Source: CAIKBL01 sp050247235
GTDB lineage: Bacteria; Pseudomonadota; Gammaproteobacteria; Ga0077536
Assembly (NCBI GenBank): GCA_050247235.1
Contig: JBFWUN010000014.1
Location: 1-64,000 of the forward strand
DNA: 64,000 nucleotides
Reading direction: 5' to 3'
The notes under the pieces were generated by a model. The model was not told the origin of the DNA and searched no databases. It saw only the letters and a program-made list of their open reading frames with translations. Each line of letters begins with the position of its first letter. The stretch's first letter is position 1. Positions 35,605 to 44,849 of this stretch are shown piece after piece. A program made the position numbers and the translations under genes.

Positions 35605-36822
35605 ATGGCACACGTGACGTTCTGCTGGGAACTCGGCGCAGGGACCGGGCATGTTGCGCGATATCGCGGGCTGATCGCCGATCTCCTCGCCGACCGGCAC
35701 CGGGTGTCCTTCGTCGCACGTGACGTCGACGTTGCGCGCAGGGTGCTCGCGCCGCTCGATGTCCCGCTGCGTCCCGCGCCGCGCGCGGCGGTTCCCGCCG
35801 CGGCGCTGATCCGCGGACCGTCGACCTACGCCGGGCTCATGTGGAATTGCGGGTTCCATGCGGCCGACGCGCTGCAGGCACGGGTGCTTGAGTGGCGCGC
35901 TGCGCTCGGCGCGCTGCGCCCCGACGTGGTCGTCGTCGATCACGGCCCGACGGCGCTGCTCGCCGCCCGCACGCTGGGTCTGCGCGTGTTCGCGGCGGGC
36001 AGCGGGTTCGCCGTTCCGCCCCCCGCCGACCCGCTGCCGCCGTTCCGCTGGTGGGCGCCGCCGGACCCTGCCACCTGCGCGGCGGAGGAGGCGCGCGTGA
36101 TGGCGCACGTCGCCGCCTGCCTGCGCTATTTTGGCGCCCCCGTGCTGCCCACGCTCGCCGCGCTCGTGAGCCCCGACACGCAGTGCCTGATGACGTTTCC
36201 CGAACTCGACCACTACCCCACGCGGTGCGGCGCCGACTACCTGGGATGCGCCGACGGCCCGGACTATGCCGTAGCCCCCCACTGGCCGGATGGCGCGGGA
36301 CCGCGCGTGTTCGCCTATCTCGACGGCACGTTGGCGCTCGACGCCGTCGTGCGGGGACTGACCGCTGCGGGGGCGCGGGTGTGCCTGTACGGCCCGCACC
36401 TGGACGGGGCGGGGCGTGCAGCACTCACCGGTCCCGCCGTGACGGTGATGGATTCGCCGGTCGGCCTGGACCGGGACGCGGCGCCGTTCGAACTCGCGGT
36501 CACCAACGGGAACTTCAACACGGTATGTCGCCTGCTGCTGCGCGGGACGCCGCAGCTCGTCCTGAGCTATGACATCGAAAAGTACCAGGTGGGGCGCCGC
36601 GTCGAGGCACTCGGCGCCGGGTTGTGCGTCCCGCGTGCGCGGGTTGCCGACCTTCCGCGGGTCATTTCCGCACTGCTGCGCCAGCGGGAGTATCGCCGCG
36701 CGGCGGCGCACTTTGCCGCGCGGTACGCGGCGTCCACCGCGGCCGCGGAACGCCATACGCTCCGTGCGCGGCTCGGGGTGGCGGACCCCGTGCCTATGTA
36801 CGGGGCGGAGGCGAGAAACTAA
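35605..36822 (+). CDS. GT-B glycosyltransferase of the UGT/MGT type
   Basis: 405 residues. It opens VTFCWELGAGTGHVARY, the N-terminal Rossmann domain of nucleotide-sugar-dependent GT-B enzymes. The C-terminal donor domain has the region LAVTNGNFNTVCRLLLRGTPQLVL in place of the usual GGxxxxxE/Q loop, with N and T replacing the canonical H-G residues. The substrate is unknown. A TTG 12 bases earlier is in frame, but AGGAG spacing and sequence favour ATG 35605. It is divergent from ypjD and precedes a sulfotransferase-like gene by 39 bases, suggesting a two-gene unit that glycosylates and then sulfates a metabolite. Confidence 0.7.
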   Translation: MAHVTFCWELGAGTGHVARYRGLIADLLADRHRVSFVARDVDVARRVLAPLDVPLRPAPRAAVPAAALIRGPSTYAGLMWNCGFHAADALQARVLEWRAALGALRPDVVVVDHGPTALLAARTLGLRVFAAGSGFAVPPPADPLPPFRWWAPPDPATCAAEEARVMAHVAACLRYFGAPVLPTLAALVSPDTQCLMTFPELDHYPTRCGADYLGCADGPDYAVAPHWPDGAGPRVFAYLDGTLALDAVVRGLTAAGARVCLYGPHLDGAGRAALTGPAVTVMDSPVGLDRDAAPFELAVTNGNFNTVCRLLLRGTPQLVLSYDIEKYQVGRRVEALGAGLCVPRARVADLPRVISALLRQREYRRAAAHFAARYAASTAAAERHTLRARLGVADPVPMYGAEARN

Positions 36823-36861
36823 CATTCGGTTTCCGTCCCTCGCGCGGTCCGCCAACCTTCC

Positions 36862-37953
36862 ATGGGCGTCGAAATCAAGCTGAGCGATCGCGAGCTGCCG
36901 GTCTCGCCCGTGTTCATCGATTTCCTGCATCACCTCGTCGCGAACGTGCCGTTCAGCGGCGCGGTGTGGGGCGATCAGCTTTCCGAGACGATGCAGAGCG
37001 AGGCGCGCAGGCTGCGCGAATCGGTGGCGCGCCACGCCCCGGCGGTGCTCGGCTCCGCGCTCGGACAGCGCGCGATCGCGCGCGCGTACGAGATATTCGT
37101 CGCCTTGCTGACCGGTGATGTCGCCTTGGTGAAGGACATCCAGCTGCGTTTCCACTTCGTCAACGTGATCGGGGTTCCGCGCAACGGCGGGTCGTACCTG
37201 ACCAAGGAGATCTATCGCGCGCTCGGCCACCGCCCCGACGAAGTGCCCAACGTGATCGCGCACGATGGCTTTCCCGAGGCCGGCCCGTTCCGCTTCGAGC
37301 CCGGTGTCAACAGCTGGACGGCGAGCCTGCAGACGATGGCGGAGTTCCTCGCGATGGTCGAACTCTACTTCGGGCGCGAGCGGCCGCACGGGGGCAAGAT
37401 CGTCGTCCCGAAGAAGCTCACCAAGGGCAGTTACGCGGGCGGTTTCTTTCACCGGGTGCTCGGCCACGCGGTGGAGAACATCCTGACGGTGCGACATCCT
37501 GTCACTTCGTGCATCTCCACCTACGAGAAATCGGGCGGGCTGCCGGAGGACGGCCGCTTCGCGGTGCGCGGGAACATCGAGGACTGGATCCGGCGTGACC
37601 TCGTCTACACGGGCTGCGCGCCCGAAGACGTCATGCGCATGGAATATTTCGACGCCTACCTGCGCTACTGGGAGCAGTACCACTACTACGTGGCGACCAC
37701 CGGGCTCAGTGCCAACCGGGACATCACGGTCATCGCGTACGGGAAGGCGCGCATGGAAGACCTCGCGCGTTCGTTCTATTTCCGCTTCGGGCACCGCGAG
37801 CCCCAGCCGGAGCCGTTCGAGGTGTTCGGCGAGAACCGCACCCGTCATCCGGCGTGGATGCGGCGCGCGGAGACGGCGGTGCGGCGCGTGGCCGAGGTCT
37901 GGGCGACCGTCGGCCTGCCGTTCCCGCGCGACGAAGTCATGGAGGCGTGGTAG
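36862..37953 (+). CDS. Sulfotransferase-like P-loop protein
   Basis: 363 residues. A PAPS-type 5'-phosphosulfate loop is seen in NVIGVPRNGGSYLTKEIYRA (residues about 99-118) and a 3'-phosphate segment in ILTVRHPVTSCISTYEKSG; together they match sulfotransferases. There is no signal peptide and no clear membrane helix. The substrate is unknown; the preceding glycosyltransferase suggests a glycolipid or glycoside. It lies directly upstream of ffh (49 bases), a place where related genomes normally have nothing, so it is probably an insertion. The weak overall similarity makes this a family-level call. Confidence 0.65.
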   Translation: MGVEIKLSDRELPVSPVFIDFLHHLVANVPFSGAVWGDQLSETMQSEARRLRESVARHAPAVLGSALGQRAIARAYEIFVALLTGDVALVKDIQLRFHFVNVIGVPRNGGSYLTKEIYRALGHRPDEVPNVIAHDGFPEAGPFRFEPGVNSWTASLQTMAEFLAMVELYFGRERPHGGKIVVPKKLTKGSYAGGFFHRVLGHAVENILTVRHPVTSCISTYEKSGGLPEDGRFAVRGNIEDWIRRDLVYTGCAPEDVMRMEYFDAYLRYWEQYHYYVATTGLSANRDITVIAYGKARMEDLARSFYFRFGHREPQPEPFEVFGENRTRHPAWMRRAETAVRRVAEVWATVGLPFPRDEVMEAW

Positions 37954-38002
37954 AACCAGGCGTCGTCGGCGCTGCGCCCCCACACAATCACGGGATCGAA
38001 TG

Positions 38003-39367
38003 ATGTTTCAGAACCTGAGCGAAAGATTGAGCAAGGTCGTCCGTAACCTGCGGGGGCAGGGGCGGCTGAGCGAGGAGAATATCGACGCCACGTTGCGGGA
38101 AGTGCGGATGGCACTGCTCGAGGCGGACGTTGCACTGCCGGTGGTCAAGGCGTTCGTCGAACAGGTGCGGACCCGCGCCCTCGGCCAGGAAGTCATCGGC
38201 ACCCTGACTCCCGGCCAGGCGCTCATCCGCGTGGTGCGTGACGAACTGACCGCCATGATGGGCGAGGCGGGCGTCGGGATCAGCTTCGCGGCCGAGCCGC
38301 CGATCGTCATCCTGCTTGCGGGGTTGCAGGGGTCGGGCAAGACCACCAGCGCGGCCAAGCTCGCGAAACGGCTGCAGGAGCAGGAGCGCAGGAAGGTCGC
38401 GCTCGTGAGCTGTGATATCTACCGGCCGGCCGCGATCGAGCAGCTGCAGGTGCTCGGCCGCGAAATCGGGGTGGACTGCTACCCCAGCGAGCCGGGTGCC
38501 CAGGCGGTGGCGATCGCGCAGGCGGCACTGGCGCGGGCCCGGCGGGAATTCAAGGATGTACTGATCGTCGATACCGCCGGACGGCTGCACATCGACGAGG
38601 ACATGATGCAGGAAATCCGCGCGCTGCATGCCGCGCTGTCACCGGTGGAAACGTTGTTCGTTATCGATTCGATGATGGGCCAGGATGCGGTGCGCACGGC
38701 ACAGGCATTCAACGAGGCCCTGCCGCTGACGGGCGTCATCCTCACCAAGACGGACGGTGACGCGCGGGGCGGTGCCGCACTGTCAGTGCGCCATGTCACC
38801 GGCAAACCGATCAAGTTCATCGGGGTGGGCGAGAAGACCCACGCGCTCGAGCCCTTCCATCCGGACCGGGTGGCGTCCCGCATCCTCGGCATGGGTGACG
38901 TGCTGTCGCTGATCGAAGAGGTGGAACAGAAGGTCGATCGCGAACAGGCGGCCAAGGTCGCCGCCAAGATCAGCAAGGGCAAGGGGTTCGATCTGCAGGA
39001 CTTCCGGGACCAGATCGAACAGATGAAGAAGATGGGCGGACTGTCCGCGCTGATGGGTAAGATGCCCGGCACGACGGAACTCCCCGAACACGTGAAGAAC
39101 CGCGTGAACGATCGCGAGATGGTGCGCCTTGCGGCGATCATCGATTCGATGACTCCGCACGAACGGCAATTCCCCGCCGTCATCAAGGCATCGCGCAAGA
39201 AGCGCATCGCGGACGGCTCCGGGACCCAGGTCCAGGATGTGAATCGCCTGCTCAAGCAGTTCGATCAGATGCAGCGCGTCATGAAGAAGGTCTCCAAGAA
39301 GGGCGGGATGCAGGCGTTGATGCGCGGTCTCAAGGGGCGCATGCCCCCCGGCATGCCGTTCCAGTAA
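38003..39367 (+). CDS. ffh: Signal recognition particle protein Ffh (SRP54)
   Basis: 454 residues: N domain (MFQNLSERLSKVVRNLRGQG), G domain with GLQGSGKTTSAAKLAK, DTAGRLHIDEDMM and TKTDGDARGGAALS, and a methionine-rich M domain ending GMQALMRGLKGRMPPGMPFQ that binds SRP RNA and signal sequences. It guides inner-membrane proteins to FtsY. Start taken as the second of two adjacent ATGs, giving the family N-terminus. Confidence 0.97.
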   Translation: MFQNLSERLSKVVRNLRGQGRLSEENIDATLREVRMALLEADVALPVVKAFVEQVRTRALGQEVIGTLTPGQALIRVVRDELTAMMGEAGVGISFAAEPPIVILLAGLQGSGKTTSAAKLAKRLQEQERRKVALVSCDIYRPAAIEQLQVLGREIGVDCYPSEPGAQAVAIAQAALARARREFKDVLIVDTAGRLHIDEDMMQEIRALHAALSPVETLFVIDSMMGQDAVRTAQAFNEALPLTGVILTKTDGDARGGAALSVRHVTGKPIKFIGVGEKTHALEPFHPDRVASRILGMGDVLSLIEEVEQKVDREQAAKVAAKISKGKGFDLQDFRDQIEQMKKMGGLSALMGKMPGTTELPEHVKNRVNDREMVRLAAIIDSMTPHERQFPAVIKASRKKRIADGSGTQVQDVNRLLKQFDQMQRVMKKVSKKGGMQALMRGLKGRMPPGMPFQ

Positions 39368-39392
39368 CTCTCGACAACCACGGAAGCGCGTG

Positions 39393-41663
39393 ATGGAAGA
39401 CAAGACCGACCTGGCCGCACTCGACTACCACGAGTTTCCGCGCGCCGGCAAAACCGAGATCACCCCCACCAAGCCGCTCGCGAACCAGAACGACCTGGCG
39501 CTCGCGTATTCCCCGGGAGTAGCGGCACCCTGTCTGGAGATCGCAGCCAACCCCTCGGACGCCGCACGCTACACCAATCGTGCCAACCTGGTCGCGGTGG
39601 TGACCAACGGGACCGCCGTCCTCGGCCTCGGCAATATCGGACCCCTGGCAGCGAAGCCCGTCATGGAGGGCAAGGCGGTGCTGTTCAAGAAGTTCGCCGG
39701 CATCGACGTGTTCGACATCGAGATCGACGAGCACGATCCGGACAAGCTCGTGGACATCATCGCGAGCCTCGCTCCGACCTTCGGCGGTATCAACCTGGAG
39801 GATATCAAGGCCCCGGAGTGCTTCTACGTCGAGCGCAAGCTGCGGGACCGGATCGGCATCCCGGTGTTTCACGACGACCAGCACGGGACCGCGATCATCG
39901 CGGCGGCGGCGATCCGCAACGCGCTGCGGCTGGTAGGCAAGCGAATCGAAACGGTGAACCTCGTGTGTTCCGGCGCCGGGGCGGCGGCAATCGCGTGCCT
40001 CAAGCTGCTCGAATCGCTCGGCCTGCCGCGCGCCCACATCACCGTGGTCGACAAGGCCGGCGTCATTTACGCGGGGCGCGGCGAACAGATGGACGATCAC
40101 AAGGTCCAGTACGCACGCGACACGTCGGCGCGTACGCTGGCCGACGCCGTGCGCGGTGCCGACATCTTCCTCGGGCTGTCCGGCCCGCGCGTGCTGACCG
40201 GCGCGATGGTGGCGACGATGGCCGCGAAGCCCATCATCCTCGCGCTCGCCAACCCGACCCCCGAGATCATGCCGGAAGAAGTGCATGCGGTGCGCGACGA
40301 CGCGATCGTTGCGACGGGTCGCTCGGACTACCCGAACCAGGTCAACAACGTGCTGTGCTTCCCGTACATCTTTCGCGGCGCACTGGACGTGGGTGCAACC
40401 ACCATCACCGAGCAGATGAAGCTCGCGTGCGTGGAGGCGCTGGCGGAGCTCACGATGCAGGAGGCGTCCGAAGTGGTGCTCGCCGCGTACGGCGGGGAAC
40501 AGCTCAATTTCGGCCGTGACTACCTGATCCCGAAACCGTTCGATCCGCGGCTCATCACCACCTTGGCGCCGGCGGTCGCCAAGGCCGCAATCGAGAGCGG
40601 CGTCGCGACGCGACCGATCGCCGACATTGCTGCGTACCGCGATCAGCTCGCCAAGTTCGTGTTCCAGTCCGTGCTGCTGATGAAGCCGATGTTCGAGCGC
40701 GCGAAGCAGGATCCGAAGCGGCTGGTCTACGCGGAGGGGGAGGAGCCAACGGTGCTGCGCGCCGTTCAGACCGTGGTGGACGAGCGGCTCGCCAGGCCCG
40801 TGCTCATCGGCCGGCCGGCGGTCATCGAACAGCGCATCGCGCACTTCGGCCTGCGGCTGAAGCCGGGCGACGACTTCGATATCGTGAACCCCGAGTCCGA
40901 TCACCGGTTCCGGGAGTACTGGACCGCGTACCATGAACTCATGCAGCGGCGCGGCGTGACACCGGCGGATGCGCGCCGCGTGCTCCGCACCAATCCCACG
41001 GTGATCGGCGCGATGCTGCTGCGGCGCCGCGAGGGCGATGCGCTGATCTGCGGCCTGAATGGCGCTTACCAGGAACACCTCGCGCACCTGGTGGAGGTGC
41101 TCGGCGTGCTCGACGGCACGGCGCTGGCCGCGCTCAACGTGCTCGTGCTGCGCAAGGGCACGTTCGTGATCGGTGATACGCACGTGCACCCGGACCCGGA
41201 CGCCGCGACAGTCGCCGACATCGCACTGGCGGCGGCCGATCGCGCGCGCCGATTTGGCATGACACCGAACGTCGCACTTCTTTCACACTCCAATTTCGGC
41301 AGCAGCCACGAATCCTCGGGCCCGAAGATGCGCGAAGCGCTGGCGCGTGTGCGCGCTGCTGCGCCGGATCTCGCGATCGATGGCGAAATGCAGGCCGACG
41401 CCGCGCTGCTTGCCGCCGTGCGTCGGAATGCTGTCAGCAATTCGCCGCTGACCGAGGCCGCGAACGTGCTGGTCATGCCGACGCTCGACGCTGCGAACAT
41501 CGCGATGCACCTGCTGACAGTACTCGGCGAGGGCGTGACGGTGGGGCCAATCCTGAGCGGCCTGCGCCACGCAGCCCATATCCTGCCACCGTCGTCATCG
41601 GTGCGCAGGGTGGTGAACATGAGCGCCCTGGCGGCCGTGGACGCGCAGCTGCACACGGGTTGA
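39393..41663 (+). CDS. maeB: NADP-dependent malic enzyme with phosphotransacetylase-like C-terminus
   Basis: 756 residues in two parts: malic enzyme (1 to about 420) with the catalytic region GKTEITPTKPLANQNDLALA, GINLEDIKAPECF, HDDQHGTAII and the NADP fold LVCSGAGAAAIACLKLLES; then a phosphotransacetylase-like domain (about 435-756) that is regulatory in MaeB. It converts malate to pyruvate and CO2, supplying NADPH. Start ATG 39393 with GGAAG upstream; a GTG three bases earlier is in frame. It follows ffh by 25 bases. Confidence 0.95.
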   Translation: MEDKTDLAALDYHEFPRAGKTEITPTKPLANQNDLALAYSPGVAAPCLEIAANPSDAARYTNRANLVAVVTNGTAVLGLGNIGPLAAKPVMEGKAVLFKKFAGIDVFDIEIDEHDPDKLVDIIASLAPTFGGINLEDIKAPECFYVERKLRDRIGIPVFHDDQHGTAIIAAAAIRNALRLVGKRIETVNLVCSGAGAAAIACLKLLESLGLPRAHITVVDKAGVIYAGRGEQMDDHKVQYARDTSARTLADAVRGADIFLGLSGPRVLTGAMVATMAAKPIILALANPTPEIMPEEVHAVRDDAIVATGRSDYPNQVNNVLCFPYIFRGALDVGATTITEQMKLACVEALAELTMQEASEVVLAAYGGEQLNFGRDYLIPKPFDPRLITTLAPAVAKAAIESGVATRPIADIAAYRDQLAKFVFQSVLLMKPMFERAKQDPKRLVYAEGEEPTVLRAVQTVVDERLARPVLIGRPAVIEQRIAHFGLRLKPGDDFDIVNPESDHRFREYWTAYHELMQRRGVTPADARRVLRTNPTVIGAMLLRRREGDALICGLNGAYQEHLAHLVEVLGVLDGTALAALNVLVLRKGTFVIGDTHVHPDPDAATVADIALAAADRARRFGMTPNVALLSHSNFGSSHESSGPKMREALARVRAAAPDLAIDGEMQADAALLAAVRRNAVSNSPLTEAANVLVMPTLDAANIAMHLLTVLGEGVTVGPILSGLRHAAHILPPSSSVRRVVNMSALAAVDAQLHTG

Positions 41664-41768
41664 CATTGACTGTGCCTGCCCCGAGGCGCGAATTTTCATC
41701 CATCGACCGCCGGAACAGATCACCGCACAAACGGTTCTCCTGAGAATGCCGATGGAGGTCGCAGCGCC

Positions 41769-42599
41769 ATGGATCGGGAGGAGCAAGCGAATCGGCTGGC
41801 ATTGGACAGCGGCGATGCCTACCCGGACAAGTGCTGGATCTGCGGACTCCGGCAGGTCTTTTCACGGGACGACTCACCGCTGCGCGAATCGTACCGGTGC
41901 GCGCGCTGTGAAGGATCGCTGCGGGAGCGGGAACAAGCCGGCGCACTTCTGCGCTGCTACGCGTACCTCGGATGCGGCTGCCTCGCGGACCTGGTCACGA
42001 ATTCCGCGTTCCGGCGTCTCAGCGTCTACGAACCGGGAACGATTGGACCGTTTCGACCACAGTTCCGTCGCCTGCCGGCGTACCAGCAGTCGGACTATTA
42101 CGCGCCGTCCGCGCGGGTGGACGCGCCCCCATCGATTCCGCACGAAGACCTGGAGGCGCTGACTTTTTCCGACGAGTCGTTCGACCTGGTGGTGACTTCG
42201 GATATTTTCGAACACGTCAGGGAGCCTGCCCGCGCCCTCGCGGAAATCGCCCGGGTCCTGCGGCCGGGCGGGCACCATGTATTCACGGTTCCGATGCTCG
42301 ATCCGATCCCACGGCACTCCATCTGGCGGGTTGATACCTCGGGAGAAGCGGACATCCCGGTGTTGCCGGAGGTCTACCATGGGAACGGCAAAGGGGGCCG
42401 CTCTCTTGTGTACACCGATTTCGGTCTCGACATCGCGGACATGCACGGGGCGGTGGGCCTGTCCTGCCGCTTCATCCGACCGCGGACACCTGTCGCAGAG
42501 CTCAATCGGATCGTGACCATCGTGGGTCGGCGACCGCATTCAGCGCGGAGCCGCGTGAAGGAAATGGCCGTGCGGATCAGGCGATTGTGGCGGACGTGA
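41769..42599 (+). CDS. Class I SAM-dependent methyltransferase with N-terminal zinc ribbon
   Basis: 276 residues. Residues 22-60 hold two Cys pairs (CWIC and CARC) consistent with a zinc ribbon. The methyltransferase core (residues 70-250) lacks a textbook GxGxG and instead shows FDLVVTSDIFEHVREP and EIARVLRPGGHHVFTVPM, motifs of the Methyltransf_11 type. Proteins of this layout occur in surface-polysaccharide gene sets. The basic C-terminus could touch membrane or nucleic acid. No partners in an operon; the G+C content looks a little lower than around it. The 105 bases before it hold no gene. Confidence 0.65.
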   Translation: MDREEQANRLALDSGDAYPDKCWICGLRQVFSRDDSPLRESYRCARCEGSLREREQAGALLRCYAYLGCGCLADLVTNSAFRRLSVYEPGTIGPFRPQFRRLPAYQQSDYYAPSARVDAPPSIPHEDLEALTFSDESFDLVVTSDIFEHVREPARALAEIARVLRPGGHHVFTVPMLDPIPRHSIWRVDTSGEADIPVLPEVYHGNGKGGRSLVYTDFGLDIADMHGAVGLSCRFIRPRTPVAELNRIVTIVGRRPHSARSRVKEMAVRIRRLWRT

Positions 42600-42641
42600 C
42601 CATCCCGTCATCGGGACGCGGACGCCTGTGTCGTCGTGCGT

Positions 42642-43163
42642 TCACGGATTCTGCACGCGGAACTCCGCGACGAACCCCGCCAGCACGTCGCGCACCAGCG
42701 GCTCGATCTTCTCGACCTCGCTCGCGAGCATCACGCCGTTGCGGGCGTCGGTCCACACCGGCTGGGAGACGAATCCCTGTGCGGGGTTGCCAAGCGGGAT
42801 CTTCCGCCTGACCTCGCATTTCACGGACAGGTGGTAGAACCCCTGGCCGTCGCGATTCGTGATGATCCTCACGCGGAACAGGCTGGCGCTGGGCATCCCG
42901 ATCGCGGTCGCCTGGTCGACCACGGTCAGACCGGCGTCGCGCAAGGTGCCTTCCACCAGCGCCCGCACGCGCTCTGCCGTGAAGCCGTAGACCGCCAGGT
43001 CGCGCTCCACGTCCTCGATGGAGACGGCGAGCGCGCCGAGGTCGTTCAGGGTCATGTGCGAGAACAGCGGCGCGCCTGCGCGTACGGCCGGTACAAGCAC
43101 CGCCAGCCCGGCCAGGATACCGAGCAGGCGGCGCCGCGCGAGCCGTATGGTCGACCGCTTCAT
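42642..43163 (-). CDS. Exported protein, unknown function, coupled to dsbB
   Basis: 173 residues with an N-terminal twin-Arg-like lead and hydrophobic core (LARRRLLGILAGLAVLVP) ending AVRAGA, a probable signal peptide (Sec or Tat). The mature part (ALAVSIEDVERDLAVYGFTA, GFYHLSVKCEVRRKI, VEKIEPLVRDVLAGF) has a single Cys and no family I recognise. The ATG overlaps the dsbB stop as ATGA, so it is made with DsbB and may be an envelope protein dependent on disulfide exchange. That link is inference. Confidence 0.7.
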   Translation of the reverse strand: MKRSTIRLARRRLLGILAGLAVLVPAVRAGAPLFSHMTLNDLGALAVSIEDVERDLAVYGFTAERVRALVEGTLRDAGLTVVDQATAIGMPSASLFRVRIITNRDGQGFYHLSVKCEVRRKIPLGNPAQGFVSQPVWTDARNGVMLASEVEKIEPLVRDVLAGFVAEFRVQNP

Positions 43164-43708
43164 TCGCCGTCTCCACGGCGCCGGCGGCCACCACGGTGCC
43201 GATGCGTGCGCTGCGCGAATCGCGCATAGAGGATCGCGCAGGACAGGATCGCAAGGCCGAGGAAGCACAGCAGTGACCACTCCGCGATGGACAGTCCGAG
43301 GAACGTCCAGTCCACCTTGGCACAGTCGCCCGATCCTCGCAGGACCGTCCGGATCGTCTCGGTCAGCGGGTACATCTCCAGCAGGAAATCCAGGCCCGGA
43401 CCGCACTCCGGCACGCGATCTGCCGGCAGGTGCTGCAGCCAGACCTGGCGACCGGCGATGCCGGCGCCCGTGCTGGCGCCAAGAAACACCAGGCCGCAGT
43501 ACGCCGCGGCCGGCCGGAAGCGGCCACCGTGGGCGGCGGCGATCAGCGCGATTGCCCCCACCGCCATGAAGCAGACGCGCTGGAAGACGCACAGGGGGCA
43601 AGGTTCCAGTCCGTCGTGGAACTGCAGGTAGTAGCCGTAGCCGAGCAGTGCCAGGCAGGCGAGGGCAATCGACGCGAACGGCAGGCGACGGTGCGACAGG
43701 AATCTCAT
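43160..43708 (-). CDS. dsbB: Disulfide bond formation protein B
   Basis: 182 residues, four hydrophobic helices. First redox pair CPLC in GLEPCPLCVFQRVCFM; second pair at PECGPGL and GDCAKVDW. It re-oxidises DsbA in the periplasm and hands electrons to quinone. The C-terminus is long and Arg/His/Gly-rich. Coupled downstream to a secreted protein gene. No dsbA is visible. Confidence 0.93.
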   Translation of the reverse strand: MRFLSHRRLPFASIALACLALLGYGYYLQFHDGLEPCPLCVFQRVCFMAVGAIALIAAAHGGRFRPAAAYCGLVFLGASTGAGIAGRQVWLQHLPADRVPECGPGLDFLLEMYPLTETIRTVLRGSGDCAKVDWTFLGLSIAEWSLLCFLGLAILSCAILYARFAQRTHRHRGGRRRRGDGE

Positions 43709-43829
43709 GGAGGGATCCGGCAGTGGGGGTGTCCGTATTCTAAGGGGCGTTGCCGGAATCCGGGACGCCGGGCGACGATGAATGGTCGCAATCGACCGCC
43801 CGGCCCCCTGCGGCGCGGCGCCGACCCGG

Positions 43830-44849
43830 TCAATTCCGTGGGTTCACCGGAACCCCGCCTGCGAATCGCACCAGGTGGTGAACCACCCGCTGCTCGAGCC
43901 AGGGCCGGGTCCAGCCCGGGAGCGGATCCGTCACGAACCCCACATGGCCGCCCCGTTCGGACAGTTCGAGTTCGATGGATGCGGCACAGGTCTCCCGGCG
44001 CGGGATCGCCTGTGCCGGCAGGAACGGATCATCGCGCGCATGCACGATGAGGGTCGGAATCGCGATCCGGTGCAGGAAGGGGCCCGAGCTCGCGCGCGCG
44101 TAGTAGTCGTCGGCGCCGCCAAAGCCGTGCAGCGGGGCGGTCACGCGCTCGTCGTACGTGCGGAAATCCCGTGCCGTCGACACATCCCGCGCCGTGAACG
44201 GCATCTCGAAGCGCTGGAGCTTGGCCAGCATCTTCGCATGCAGACTCGCGAGGAGGTGCGCCTGGTAGATGCGCGAAACGCCACGCGCGAGACGCGCCGC
44301 GGCGGCCGCGAGATCGAACGGCACCGACACGGCCGCCGCCGCGACGAGCGGGGCCGCAGCGCCGCGTTCGCCCAGCCATTTCAGCAGCACGTTGCCGCCC
44401 ACCGAGTAACCCACCGCGCACAGTGGTCGCACCGGGTAGCGGACACGCAGCATGGCCACGAAACTGGCGAGGTCGCCCGTGTCTCCCGAGTGATAGCTGC
44501 GTGGCAACCGGTTCGGCACGCCGCTGCATCCCCGGAACTGCAGCAGGCACGCCCCCCAGCCGCGCGCGGCGATCGCGTGCAACGCGCGGCGAATGTACGG
44601 GGAAGCGAGACCGCCTTCCAGACCGTGCAGCAGGATCACGAGCGGGGTCGTATCCGATGCGCCGGCGTCGAGCCAGGCGAGATCGACGAAATCGCCGTCG
44701 GGCAGCTCGAAACGCTCCGCGCGCGGGTGAACGGTGGGGCCGCGCCGCGCGCGGGCAGCCCACAGGGTGGGCAGGTGCGGGCCCGGCAGCCACCAGGCCG
44801 GCGCGTAGCGCGGCGGCGCGTCAGGCGCGCCAGTACGGGGGCGTTTCAA
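43830..44849 (-). CDS. yheT: Alpha/beta hydrolase of the YheT family
   Basis: About 339 residues. Family opening RYAPAWWLPGPHLPTLWAA, then PLVILLHGLEGGLASPYIR, LLQFRGCSGVPNRLPRSYHSG, and the nucleophile elbow GYSVGGNVLLKW; Asp in HARDDPFLP and His in GGHVGFV complete the triad. The acyl substrate is unknown. The start is unclear: no ATG fits, except one that would overlap ygfZ by over 100 bases. A TTG at 44849 gives a sensible N-terminus and a 29-base overlap with ygfZ. Confidence 0.8.
   Translation of the reverse strand: MKRPRTGAPDAPPRYAPAWWLPGPHLPTLWAARARRGPTVHPRAERFELPDGDFVDLAWLDAGASDTTPLVILLHGLEGGLASPYIRRALHAIAARGWGACLLQFRGCSGVPNRLPRSYHSGDTGDLASFVAMLRVRYPVRPLCAVGYSVGGNVLLKWLGERGAAAPLVAAAAVSVPFDLAAAAARLARGVSRIYQAHLLASLHAKMLAKLQRFEMPFTARDVSTARDFRTYDERVTAPLHGFGGADDYYARASSGPFLHRIAIPTLIVHARDDPFLPAQAIPRRETCAASIELELSERGGHVGFVTDPLPGWTRPWLEQRVVHHLVRFAGGVPVNPRN

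Noticed and set aside
34024..37983. 1319-codon open frame on the minus strand
   Set aside because: Runs antisense through corB, ypjD, the glycosyltransferase and the sulfotransferase; composition is low-complexity Arg/Ala/His and matches no family.
39330..41189. 619-codon open frame on the minus strand
   Set aside because: Mirror of maeB codon bias, no domain motifs.
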